A stretch of DNA of 64,000 bases from a virus. Positions 47,431 to 54,041 of this stretch are shown one piece after another. Within the stretch, counting starts at the first letter, position 1; each line of letters starts with the position of its first letter. The stretch spans positions 1 through 64,000 of the IMG/VR virus record IMGVR_UViG_3300010885_007382; one strand, written 5' to 3'. A program made the position numbers and the translations under genes. The notes beneath the pieces were generated by a model, which worked only from the letters and a program-made list of their open reading frames with translations, was not told the DNA's origin and ran no database searches.

Positions 47431-48057
47431 TTAGTCCCATAGGTTACGATAATACTTACCGAACAATCTGAATCCATTATCTATTCTGTTATTATACTCT
47501 TTAATCTTATCATAGTCAACCCAATAATCAGGATTTGTTTGTGTTATTTGTGGTTGCTGATAATCATTACCATCATCATCAAACAATGTATCTGAATAGA
47601 CTGGTTCACCATGACGAAACTGGTCTTCCCAGTCATCATCAAGTTCTTTCTCAAAGGCCCAAATCATTTCATTAAGAACCCATTCCCACTTGTAATGAAT
47701 CCAACGGTCATCTGTCTCATAGTCATCAGGACCTTTGCTAAAGGTATGACGCATATGTGATGGCAAGTCCTCATCATCAACTAATGGTGAACCGTGTTTA
47801 GTTTCTTTGAGTTGTTTAAGCATAGGAAGAATGATATGTGCGAGTGTGTTATCCATATTCCAAGTATCATACTTGTCAATACGAACTTCAATCTTGCGTT
47901 TGGTTTTGCTGTTTAACCATTCGCAAACATCATCAACCCAAGTTCTAGATAGCCAAGAACCAATCTTGTCTTGCGTATCTTCACTGACGAATGGAATTAG
48001 TTCGGCGAGTTGATATGGACCCCACCACTTAACATACGGTCGGATTTTGACTTTCAT
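47431..48057 (-). CDS. Conserved phage protein, 208 aa
   Basis: The first part (MKVKIRPYVKWWGPYQLAELIPF) and WIHYKWEWVLNEMIWAFE recur in large phages. It is acidic and Trp-rich with a strongly acidic hinge (DDDWEDQF, DDDGNDY). Not characterised. It overlaps the Bfd-like gene by 29 bases. Confidence 0.75.
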   Translation of the reverse strand: MKVKIRPYVKWWGPYQLAELIPFVSEDTQDKIGSWLSRTWVDDVCEWLNSKTKRKIEVRIDKYDTWNMDNTLAHIILPMLKQLKETKHGSPLVDDEDLPSHMRHTFSKGPDDYETDDRWIHYKWEWVLNEMIWAFEKELDDDWEDQFRHGEPVYSDTLFDDDGNDYQQPQITQTNPDYWVDYDKIKEYNNRIDNGFRLFGKYYRNLWD

Positions 48058-48223
48058 AATGTTTCCTTATCTCAATTTTGATACTCTGAACACAGGTAGC
48101 ACAAACTACCGAGCATCCATGCTTTTCCATAATTTCTTGAACGGATGGAACATCACCAGAATGGTGTTCAAGGATTTGTTTTACATTACTGGAAGATATA
48201 GTATTACAGGAACATAAGATCAT
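48029..48223 (-). CDS. bfd: Bfd-like [2Fe-2S] ferredoxin
   Basis: The 64-residue protein has C4 and C6 (MILCSCNTIS) and C41 and C44 (VVCATCVQSIK), the Bfd cluster pattern CxC...CxxC, plus Cys37. Bfd-type ferredoxins reduce iron inside ferritin cages and release it. A dps-like ferritin is encoded in the same window. It has its own sigma70-type promoter, divergent from the spanin genes. Confidence 0.85.
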   Translation of the reverse strand: MILCSCNTISSSNVKQILEHHSGDVPSVQEIMEKHGCSVVCATCVQSIKIEIRKHYESQNPTVC

Positions 48224-48247
48224 TGTTCTTTCCCCACATACATATAT

Positions 48248-48275
48248 ATTATATCAGGATGTGTGGAGGAGTCAA
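48248..48275 (-). promoter_or_regulatory. Sigma70-type promoter for the Bfd-like gene
   Basis: TTGACT (48270-48275), 16 bases, TATAAT (48248-48253) on the minus strand. The -35 box overlaps the ribosome-binding region of the plus-strand spanin gene, so the two transcripts may compete. A weak TTGTTC-N18-TATTAT could serve the plus strand. Confidence 0.65.
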
Positions 48276-48276
48276 G

Positions 48277-48615
48277 ATGCCCGTTAATAGTTGGACAATC
48301 AATTTGATTTTAGGAATAGTTATGGCTATCATTGCCGGCGGCGGAATATACATTTGGAAAAATTCCATAGAAGAGGCTACACTAGCACAAGCCAGAGTGG
48401 AAGCCTTAGAGAAAGAGTTAGCATTACAAGAAACCGTCATTAATGACCTAACAGAGTTGAGTAAAGAAAGTAACAGGATCATTGCCGATCTAAAAAACAA
48501 AGAATCCTATTTGAACGATAAGCTAAAAGGACTTGATGTATATCTAGACACACACAAAGATGAAAAGGAATCATCAGAGGTTCTCAAAAGAACTATAAGG
48601 GAACTATCACAATGA
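48277..48615 (+). CDS. Inner-membrane spanin (Rz-like)
   Basis: From ATG at 48277, with GGAGG in front, the protein has 112 residues. One N-terminal membrane anchor (INLILGIVMAIIAGGGIYIW) is followed by a periplasmic coiled coil (about 28-112), the layout of i-spanins. It links the inner membrane to the outer spanin and disrupts the outer membrane in lysis. It is one of the only two plus-strand genes in the window. Confidence 0.82.
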   Translation: MPVNSWTINLILGIVMAIIAGGGIYIWKNSIEEATLAQARVEALEKELALQETVINDLTELSKESNRIIADLKNKESYLNDKLKGLDVYLDTHKDEKESSEVLKRTIRELSQ

Positions 48616-48872
48616 AGAAACTACTAATCCTTTCACTATTACTAGCTGGCTGCCAATCAACAGCACCAACAACAAGATTACAAGTCATCACACCTCCAGA
48701 TGAAATGTATGACTGTCCGATCAAGACAAAGTGGCCGAACTGGAAAACGCTAAATGACACCGACGTAGCCAAAACGATTGTTGAACTTTATAAGAATAAC
48801 TCTCGTTGTAAGAACTCCGTCGATGCCATCAAGCAATATCTAACGGACGCTAAAGCCCGTATAGAAGATTAG
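48612..48872 (+). CDS. Outer-membrane spanin lipoprotein (Rz1-like)
   Basis: MKKLLILSLLLAGCQS has a lipobox LAGC, so signal peptidase II would lipidate Cys15. The mature part is a short helical linker of 71 residues with two further Cys. It overlaps the i-spanin stop by 4 bases (ATGA), the usual order of a two-gene spanin pair. Confidence 0.82.
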   Translation: MKKLLILSLLLAGCQSTAPTTRLQVITPPDEMYDCPIKTKWPNWKTLNDTDVAKTIVELYKNNSRCKNSVDAIKQYLTDAKARIED

Positions 48873-49093
48873 AGAGTTGTTGGATCTGTTGGCTTCGAAG
48901 CGTTGGTAACGTTCTGATCCTTTGCGACAGCGCCGAGACCAACGATTGAAAGTAGGAAGGGCCATACTTCATCCAATGGTGGAAGAGGCATGGACTCTGG
49001 CCATACACCAGCATACTTTAATCCATATGCTACTAACGGAATAAGACCAATAATAGTCGTTCTCCAGTTAGCGAGAAAATTCTTTAACATCAT
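48869..49093 (-). CDS. Putative holin / small membrane protein
   Basis: The 74-residue protein has two hydrophobic segments, TIIGLIPLVAYGLKYA and VWPFLLSIVGLGAV, and ends AKDQNVTNASKPTD, a C-terminus seen in small phage holins. It runs against the end of the spanin genes, forming a lysis locus. A late-type promoter lies 36-39 bases upstream. Confidence 0.72.
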   Translation of the reverse strand: MMLKNFLANWRTTIIGLIPLVAYGLKYAGVWPESMPLPPLDEVWPFLLSIVGLGAVAKDQNVTNASKPTDPTTL

Positions 49094-49111
49094 TATCTCC
49101 TTTATAAAGAA

Positions 49112-49123
49112 GCCCGAGCGGGC
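49112..49123 (-). terminator. Intrinsic terminator
   Basis: GCCCG-CT-CGGGC followed by TTCTTT on the minus strand, behind the oxygenase gene ending at 49128. The stem is short. Confidence 0.6.
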
Positions 49124-49127
49124 ACTC

Positions 49128-49715
49128 TTATTTAGTGAAAACGAAGTTCAAGGTCATTCTTCTCTCGTGGAATCGAGGTGGTGAACTGGCGTGGAGCGTC
49201 TGTAAATCAAACAAAACACCCTTGCCTTTCTCAGGAGCGACGAAGCCACTCTTTGTCACATTGTCAGTAGGAAACCGCTCATTGAACATATATGTCGGTC
49301 CATCACTATCATCCACATAATATAGAAAAATCTCACCATCACCTATTGTATCTGTCTTTTCGTCATACACATCAACATGCGGTGTATGAAAATGAAAGTC
49401 TGGATAGTCAGGCTGCTTCAGGTACATGTTAGCCTTCATACGAAACAACCGCTTCATATATGGTCGTTTCATATGTCGCTCTAATGCTCCAACGATAGGA
49501 GCAAAGTATTTGAAGTATTCCGATTGAGATTGAAAGTCATCGTATAACATATTCACAAAGAATGGCGTTTCTTTTACACCGTCTATCTGTTTAGGATAGT
49601 TTGATATGTAAGAAAAGTCACAAGTGTTATCTTGAAAGAACCACGGAATCCGAAGAGCCGACGTTTCAATCAAGTCTTGATGTTCTTTAGCGAACAGGTT
49701 ATCGATGACTTTCAT
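49128..49715 (-). CDS. 2OG-Fe(II) oxygenase-like protein 5
   Basis: The 195-residue protein has FHFHTPHVDVYDEKTD (HxD iron site), an IFLYYVDDSDGPTYMFNE strand and LQTLHASSPPRFHERRMTLNFVF (distal His and Arg). It is a paralogue of the protein at 35.6-36.2 kb. A late-type motif precedes it. Substrate unknown; a virion or host-surface protein is possible. Confidence 0.8.
   Translation of the reverse strand: MKVIDNLFAKEHQDLIETSALRIPWFFQDNTCDFSYISNYPKQIDGVKETPFFVNMLYDDFQSQSEYFKYFAPIVGALERHMKRPYMKRLFRMKANMYLKQPDYPDFHFHTPHVDVYDEKTDTIGDGEIFLYYVDDSDGPTYMFNERFPTDNVTKSGFVAPEKGKGVLFDLQTLHASSPPRFHERRMTLNFVFTK
49129..49135 (-). promoter_or_regulatory. Late promoter motif CTAAATA
   Basis: Minus-strand CTAAATAAGAG 39 bases before the holin-like ATG at 49090; it overlaps the oxygenase stop. 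Confidence 0.5.
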
Positions 49716-49742
49716 AGTGTAGCACTTGTCTGGGAGACGTTC

Positions 49743-49749
49743 TATTTAG
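49743..49749 (-). promoter_or_regulatory. Late promoter motif CTAAATA
   Basis: Minus-strand CTAAATAGAACG 28 bases before the ATG at 49715, predicted leader 22 bases. Confidence 0.5.
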
Positions 49750-50033
49750 AGGCCGAGAAATCCAACACCGAGAAGACCACGCTTGCCCTTAGGTGAGATA
49801 TCAATAGAGATATCAGAACCATCGTTGTCAACATCAACATCAGCACCAGGAGGCGCAGTAACAACTAGACCGTGTGGGGTATACTGTGCGGCAGGAGCAT
49901 AAACACCATTGCTCTTTGTAGCACCAGGAACAGCAACAGTCTTGCCGTTGTGTGTCTCATCTAGTGTGGTTAAAGCAAGTGCCGAACCAGTTAGACCAAG
50001 AACAAACGCTGCTGCTAGAATTACCTTATTCAT
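49746..50033 (-). CDS. Exported hypothetical protein
   Basis: Residues 1-20 are a signal peptide (MNKVILAAAFVLGLTGSALA). The mature part has YTPHGLVVTAPPGADVDVDNDGSDISID, an acidic possibly calcium-binding stretch, and ends KGKRGLLGVGFLGL. Function unknown; periplasmic. Confidence 0.65.
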   Translation of the reverse strand: MNKVILAAAFVLGLTGSALALTTLDETHNGKTVAVPGATKSNGVYAPAAQYTPHGLVVTAPPGADVDVDNDGSDISIDISPKGKRGLLGVGFLGL

Positions 50034-50048
50034 TATTTCACCTTTTAG

Positions 50049-50402
50049 TTAGAGTAAATGACTGGACAGAACCATTAGACTAATCCATGCCCACAATGTA
50101 TTGAAGCCAACAAGGGTAGGCAATAGTTTCTTATTGCTTGCCCATATCAGCGCCAATGAGGTAGCTAACGTTAGAAAGTATAGCCACCAAATCTGTATAC
50201 CGAATATCAGTCCGGGAACAATGATGATTGCTTTAGCTAACCAAGAAATGAACTCAACAGTATTGAAATCTGTCCAGTATTCTCTAGTAAACCACATGCC
50301 ATAACAATCACGAATTTTAGCATAACCTGAATGCCCATATGTAACTGCTATAGCAATAGCCCAAACGCCAGTCGCTATAGCAGCCTGTTCAACTGTAATC
50401 AT
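50049..50402 (-). CDS. Membrane protein, 117 aa
   Basis: About four hydrophobic segments, including VEQAAIATGVWAIAIAVTYG and AIIIVPGLIFGIQIWWLYFL. Probably an inner-membrane protein. No family recognised. Confidence 0.7.
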   Translation of the reverse strand: MITVEQAAIATGVWAIAIAVTYGHSGYAKIRDCYGMWFTREYWTDFNTVEFISWLAKAIIIVPGLIFGIQIWWLYFLTLATSLALIWASNKKLLPTLVGFNTLWAWISLMVLSSHLL

Positions 50403-50403
50403 A

Positions 50404-50568
50404 TTAGCACTTGAATGTTACTGTGGCGTCTTTCCATTCGCCCATGACAGGAACTTGTGCCTGTGCTGATTTCAAATGACAAACTTTAGGTTCAATCTTA
50501 ACCTGATGTTTTTCACATTCACCTGAGTGAAGGCAAATGCTGATAACAGCAAATACTAACTCTTTCAT
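50404..50568 (-). CDS. Small Cys-containing protein, 54 aa
   Basis: ATG at 50566-50568, TAA at 50404-50406. It starts MKELVFAVISICLHSGEC; four Cys in a short chain suggest disulfides or metal. A weak signal peptide is possible. Function unknown. Confidence 0.55.
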   Translation of the reverse strand: MKELVFAVISICLHSGECEKHQVKIEPKVCHLKSAQAQVPVMGEWKDATVTFKC

Positions 50569-50744
50569 TTTCTATTCTCCTCTAACACACGGTAGGCAAT
50601 GACAAGCATCTGCGCTGCCGTGTTAGCATTAGTAATATCTACCAATGCTTTCTTATATGCTTCACATTCTTTATCAACGTTGAAGCGGTGCCATCTGTTT
50701 TGTTCTCGCATCTTCTGGATGCCAATAATGCTTTCTTCATCCAT
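50565..50744 (-). CDS. Small hypothetical protein, 59 aa
   Basis: ATG at 50742-50744, TGA at 50565-50567. It starts MDEESIIGIQKMREQNRWHRF and is helical. Overlaps both neighbours. Function unknown. Confidence 0.6.
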   Translation of the reverse strand: MDEESIIGIQKMREQNRWHRFNVDKECEAYKKALVDITNANTAAQMLVIAYRVLEENRK

Positions 50745-50943
50745 AAATTGATAATCCTACTAAAGTAAATAGTCCATACATTAGTGATCCACCAATGACG
50801 GCACCTAATAGTTTCAACTCTAAATTGTTATTCGCCTTGCGATTGCGAAACGGCTCTGTGATAGTACCGCTCGAATATTGACAAACGATCTTCTTCCGAG
50901 TAGCAGTCGGGAATTGGATAACCTTTGACTTTTTGCCAGACAT
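50737..50943 (-). CDS. Small membrane protein, start uncertain
   Basis: The frame from MSGKKSKVIQFPTATRKK has 68 residues and ends in one membrane helix (LLGAVIGGSLMYGLFTLVGL). It overlaps the upstream gene by 116 bases, which is long for this genome; a later TTG start just before the membrane helix is possible. Confidence 0.45.
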   Translation of the reverse strand: MSGKKSKVIQFPTATRKKIVCQYSSGTITEPFRNRKANNNLELKLLGAVIGGSLMYGLFTLVGLSIYG

Positions 50944-51034
50944 GTTCAGCCATCTCCAATGTAAATTCACGATCTAGTTGTTCAGCGGTTTTGTTTAAAG
51001 GTACCCATATCGGTACACCAGGTATCTCATCCAT
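50828..51034 (-). CDS. Small hypothetical protein, 68 aa
   Basis: It starts MDEIPGVPIWVPLNKTAEQLD and has EMAEHVWQKVKGYPIPDCYSEEDRL. Helical and acidic. Function unknown. Confidence 0.6.
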   Translation of the reverse strand: MDEIPGVPIWVPLNKTAEQLDREFTLEMAEHVWQKVKGYPIPDCYSEEDRLSIFERYYHRAVSQSQGE

Positions 51035-51215
51035 GTTTAGTCCTATTATGATAATACACCATCATCTCACAAAGTTCAATAGTTTTTTTAATGTCGGACT
51101 CATCTATTCTCTGTTCCGCCAAAATCATTAATTGCTCGTTCTTGCTCTCGCACATACTGATCTGACGGAGTATTTCTAAACAATCTTCCAGGTCTTCGTT
51201 TAACATCTCGAACAT
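51027..51215 (-). CDS. Small acidic hypothetical protein
   Basis: From MFEMLNEDLEDCLEILRQISM the protein has 62 residues. It overlaps the frame of the next gene by 115 bases, so one of the two may be wrong or this is a true nested pair. Confidence 0.5.
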   Translation of the reverse strand: MFEMLNEDLEDCLEILRQISMCESKNEQLMILAEQRIDESDIKKTIELCEMMVYYHNRTKHG

Positions 51216-51402
51216 GACTTGTCCCCTTTTTGCGGATCCAATCGGTACATGCTCTAATTTGTTGATCCGTGATTTCTCCATTACAAACTGGTCTCATCTT
51301 CGGATACATAAAAATTTGATCGAATATAGGTATAGTCATATAAAGAAAAATGAAGACCGCCCCAAAGGTAAACGGTCTAGTTTCATACCATCTCTTGAAC
51401 AT
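51100..51402 (-). CDS. Membrane-anchored hypothetical protein, possibly leaderless
   Basis: MFKRWYETRPFTFGAVFIFLY has a signal anchor; residues 35-100 are basic and soluble (RDVKRRPGRLFRN). A late-type motif places the predicted transcript start on its ATG. The 3' part overlaps the gene starting at 51215. Confidence 0.5.
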   Translation of the reverse strand: MFKRWYETRPFTFGAVFIFLYMTIPIFDQIFMYPKMRPVCNGEITDQQIRACTDWIRKKGTSHVRDVKRRPGRLFRNTPSDQYVREQERAINDFGGTENR

Positions 51403-51406
51403 AGTA

Positions 51407-51595
51407 TTATTTAGTATAGTTCAATTTCTCTTCAACCCATTTCTGGTAATCATCATGGTTGGAGAAATATGATAACACAAGGTCAATAGCATCACGCATT
51501 TCATCATCTTCCGCATGATGATAAGCAGACTTTAGATTTTGTCTTGTGATTTCATCCATAATGTCATAGTCGATTTCAAGTGTAAATTTATTCAT
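51407..51595 (-). CDS. Small acidic protein, tandem paralogue 1
   Basis: The 62-residue protein has FTLEIDYDIMDEITRQNLK and IDLVLSYFSNHDDYQKWVE. The next upstream gene has IELDDAMLSGIVVQDLQ and IEIVLSHYLNRQDYITWYK, so the pair is a duplication. Function unknown. Confidence 0.65.
   Translation of the reverse strand: MNKFTLEIDYDIMDEITRQNLKSAYHHAEDDEMRDAIDLVLSYFSNHDDYQKWVEEKLNYTK
51408..51414 (-). promoter_or_regulatory. Late promoter motif CTAAATA with +1 on the ATG
   Basis: CTAAATAATACT then ATG at 51402. T4 late geometry would place +1 on the A of ATG, as at 32582. No ribosome-binding site is seen. Confidence 0.4.
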
Positions 51596-51827
51596 CTATA
51601 ACCTCCAATCCAACATCTTCGCCAAAGTCAACCTCTTTACCCTTTGGCCCATATACGCCTTTATACCATGTTATATAATCTTGTCTATTCAGATAGTGTG
51701 ATAATACAATCTCAATAGCATTACAGACACCATCCTCTTCTGGATTGTTTAGCATAATCTCATGGTATCTTTGTAGGTCTTGAACGACTATTCCAGATAG
51801 CATAGCATCATCTAATTCAATTTTCAT
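51588..51827 (-). CDS. Small acidic protein, tandem paralogue 2
   Basis: From MKIELDDAMLSGIVVQDLQ the protein has 79 residues. It shares the IE/DxVLSxYxNxxDYxxW core with the following gene and has an extra acidic tail. Function unknown. Confidence 0.65.
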   Translation of the reverse strand: MKIELDDAMLSGIVVQDLQRYHEIMLNNPEEDGVCNAIEIVLSHYLNRQDYITWYKGVYGPKGKEVDFGEDVGLEVIDE

Positions 51828-52023
51828 CTTTATTCTCCAATACACGGTTTATTTCAGCATCTATTTCCTCATGCGACATATTGGAAAAAGCACGGAGCAT
51901 ATTGACACGAAAGGCACCCCGTAACTTCTCATTCTCAGCACGAAGACGTAGGATTTCTTGTTGCATAGCACGCCAACCATCCAACATGTATTCGAAGTCC
52001 TGTTGTGAATAATCATCACTCAT
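51817..52023 (-). CDS. Small hypothetical protein with coiled coil
   Basis: The 68-residue protein has YMLDGWRAMQQEILRLRAENEKLRGAF in its first half, a leucine-zipper-like coiled coil. Possible DNA or protein binding by dimerisation. Function unknown. Confidence 0.6.
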   Translation of the reverse strand: MSDDYSQQDFEYMLDGWRAMQQEILRLRAENEKLRGAFRVNMLRAFSNMSHEEIDAEINRVLENKDEN

Positions 52024-52427
52024 CGTGCCACCTTATTCAATGCTTTGAGATCATCGGACTCGGACAATACCTGAAGCCCACCTTTGTTATACAACGGCAT
52101 AACACGTTTAGCCTTCGCTAGAATTTCATTGCGAGTTTCTTCGGACTCTTTGTGTATGTTAGCCATAACGGAACGATTGGCTGTAGCATTAGGACCACCG
52201 TTACAAACCTCACGTAAGGAACGCTCATGTTCTTTTGTTGATCGTTCTACCTGTAGTGAAGCAGAATAGTCGGAACGCCATTTAGTGTCTTTAGTTTTCT
52301 TTGCTTTGATTTGTTTTGGGGATACACCCATCTTGATTAGCCAAGCATCGTGTTCGGAACGGTCATGCTTGGTCTGTTTGCGTTTGCGTAGATTGGTAGT
52401 GGTGTAATAGACGGGAAGCAATGGCAT
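52020..52427 (-). CDS. Basic hypothetical protein
   Basis: From MPLLPVYYTTTNLRKRKQTK the protein has 135 residues. GGAGG lies in front of this ATG and a strong promoter ends just upstream, so the longer readings are excluded. The protein is basic, with SPKQIKAKKTKDTKWRSDYSA and NGGPNATANRSVM. I do not recognise the family. First gene of the fourth palindrome-marked unit. Confidence 0.7.
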   Translation of the reverse strand: MPLLPVYYTTTNLRKRKQTKHDRSEHDAWLIKMGVSPKQIKAKKTKDTKWRSDYSASLQVERSTKEHERSLREVCNGGPNATANRSVMANIHKESEETRNEILAKAKRVMPLYNKGGLQVLSESDDLKALNKVAR

Positions 52428-52452
52428 ACAAACCTCCATGATAAGAACTCTC

Positions 52453-52481
52453 ATTATAGAGGATCTAGGTGGGTTTGTCAA
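52453..52481 (-). promoter_or_regulatory. Sigma70-type promoter TTGACA-N17-TATAAT
   Basis: -35 at 52476-52481 and -10 at 52453-52458 on the minus strand, perfect boxes. The operator palindrome abuts the -35 box. Confidence 0.85.
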
Positions 52482-52498
52482 TGCGACATATTGTCGCA
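52482..52498. promoter_or_regulatory. 17-bp palindromic operator, copy 4
   Basis: TGCGACATATTGTCGCA, perfect 7-base arms, directly next to the -35 box. In copies 1-3 the gap is 21 bp, two DNA turns longer, which keeps the site on the same face of the helix. Confidence 0.75.
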
Positions 52499-52510
52499 CC
52501 TTGTTTACAT

Positions 52511-52795
52511 TCAATCCATGTTTCCAAAGTCATTATTCAATCGTGAAGGTGGAATAGATCCACCACCAACAGAACCACCACGACTATCAGGAGCAAATGA
52601 TTGAACCATTGTGGGTGCTGACGCTGTAGGTAGCTGGTGCGGACTAGCATTGAATGCGGTTGATCCCTGACTCCATCCAGGGTTCTCCCATGAATACGCA
52701 GGAATATCTGTTACAGGACCACCACTCAAGGAATGATACTGAGCACTAGCAACCGTGGGGAATACCACCATTGAGATTATCGTCAAATATTTCAT
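52511..52795 (-). CDS. Exported hypothetical protein
   Basis: From MKYLTIISMVVFPTVASAQ the protein has a signal peptide and a Ser/Pro/Gly-rich mature part (ARGGSVGGGSIPPSRLNNDF) of about 75 residues. Disordered. Function unknown. Confidence 0.6.
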   Translation of the reverse strand: MKYLTIISMVVFPTVASAQYHSLSGGPVTDIPAYSWENPGWSQGSTAFNASPHQLPTASAPTMVQSFAPDSRGGSVGGGSIPPSRLNNDFGNMD

Positions 52796-53055
52796 CATAC
52801 ATTCTTTTTCCTTTTCTTCTTAAACTTGTACCACACAAGATATACAGAACCTATGGCCATCATTATTCGTTCTTTGATAGTGTATCCACCTTTCATAAGT
52901 TGGACTCTCATTATGTTATTATCTTCTTGTAAAACAGTAATCAGATAAGCAGCCTTACGAGGAACAGAGTGACATTGAACATGGTTGTCTTTCTCAACCC
53001 AATCAGCCAGCTTGTGTAAGGAATCTATAATTTCGTTATAGTCTGTTTCAGTCAT
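52795..53055 (-). CDS. Hypothetical protein with C-terminal membrane-like helix
   Basis: From MTETDYNEIIDSLHKLADWVEK the protein has 86 residues and ends in a hydrophobic-basic segment (MMAIGSVYLVWYKFKKKRKK). It overlaps the glycosyltransferase gene by 4 bases. Function unknown. Confidence 0.55.
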   Translation of the reverse strand: MTETDYNEIIDSLHKLADWVEKDNHVQCHSVPRKAAYLITVLQEDNNIMRVQLMKGGYTIKERIMMAIGSVYLVWYKFKKKRKKNV

Positions 53056-54041
53056 ACTATGTTCTCTATAAACTGATCGGTTGCTGCTTCCCATGAGAAT
53101 TGTTTTGCTCTGGCCACAGCATGATCTCTATTGAGTTTAGACGCTTTCACAATTGCCTCTTCAAAGTGATAACTATCTGTTAGAATACCTGACTTACCAT
53201 CTTCAATAATGTAACGATTAACTTCGTTATCGAGTGCAGCAACAGGTAATCCACAAGCCATTCCTTCTAATACAACAAGTCCAAATGTATCTGTCATTGA
53301 TGGCCAAGCAAACACATCATATGCCTGTAATAGTTTAGCAATCTCTTCTCGGTTCTTACGACCAAGAAAATAAGCATCAGTATATCTCACTTTATATTCC
53401 TCTAACTGAGGTCCATCGCCGATTACATACTTAACAATGTTTGGATTGCTCACCTCTAGATATTCGATTAGGTTCTTTTCGGCTGATACACGACCGACAT
53501 AGACCGCACGAATAACACCAGTGTTCTTCCAATCAGATGGTTTGAAGATATTTGTATCAACTCCACGGGACCATATCTTTACATTCTTTATACCGAGTTT
53601 AGAACAGTAATCAACCATGGCGGGGGTTGGTACCATAACACAATTGCTGTTTCTATGGAACCAACGAAAATACCCACCAGTAATTCTTGGTGGTATATAA
53701 GCGTGTTCATAAAGGTACTCTGGATACTTAGTGTGAAAGGATGTAGTGTAACGTCTCTTATACTTTTTACAATAATATCTTGCGGCAAGACCGATTGATC
53801 CTTCTGTTGCGATATGAATATGTTCAGCTTCTTTCACTTCATCATCAGCTATACCCATAGGCAAAAGCGGCATGTAGATGCCAGTTGAAGGTTGTAAAGG
53901 TATTGTCATCTTGAATAGACCAGGGTGGACAACTCTTACAGAATGTCCACGCTTTTCTAAGTGTTCAATAGTTGTCTTTAATGTTGTAACAACACCATTG
54001 ATTTGTGGATCCCACGCATCAGTAAAGATAGTCAAACGCAT
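53052..54041 (-). CDS. GT4-type glycosyltransferase
   Basis: The 329-residue protein follows the GT-B plan: TDAWDPQINGVVTTL near 7-21, SFHTKYPEYLYEHAY near 100, VGRVSAEKNLIEYLE near 178, then the donor-site segment AYDVFAWPSMTDTFGLVVLEGMACGLPV near 245-270 with the Glu of the EX7E motif. It resembles bacterial mannosyl- or hexosyltransferases acting on lipids. Paired directly with the LpxH-like gene, as in alphaproteobacterial genomes. Confidence 0.85.
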   Translation of the reverse strand: MRLTIFTDAWDPQINGVVTTLKTTIEHLEKRGHSVRVVHPGLFKMTIPLQPSTGIYMPLLPMGIADDEVKEAEHIHIATEGSIGLAARYYCKKYKRRYTTSFHTKYPEYLYEHAYIPPRITGGYFRWFHRNSNCVMVPTPAMVDYCSKLGIKNVKIWSRGVDTNIFKPSDWKNTGVIRAVYVGRVSAEKNLIEYLEVSNPNIVKYVIGDGPQLEEYKVRYTDAYFLGRKNREEIAKLLQAYDVFAWPSMTDTFGLVVLEGMACGLPVAALDNEVNRYIIEDGKSGILTDSYHFEEAIVKASKLNRDHAVARAKQFSWEAATDQFIENIV

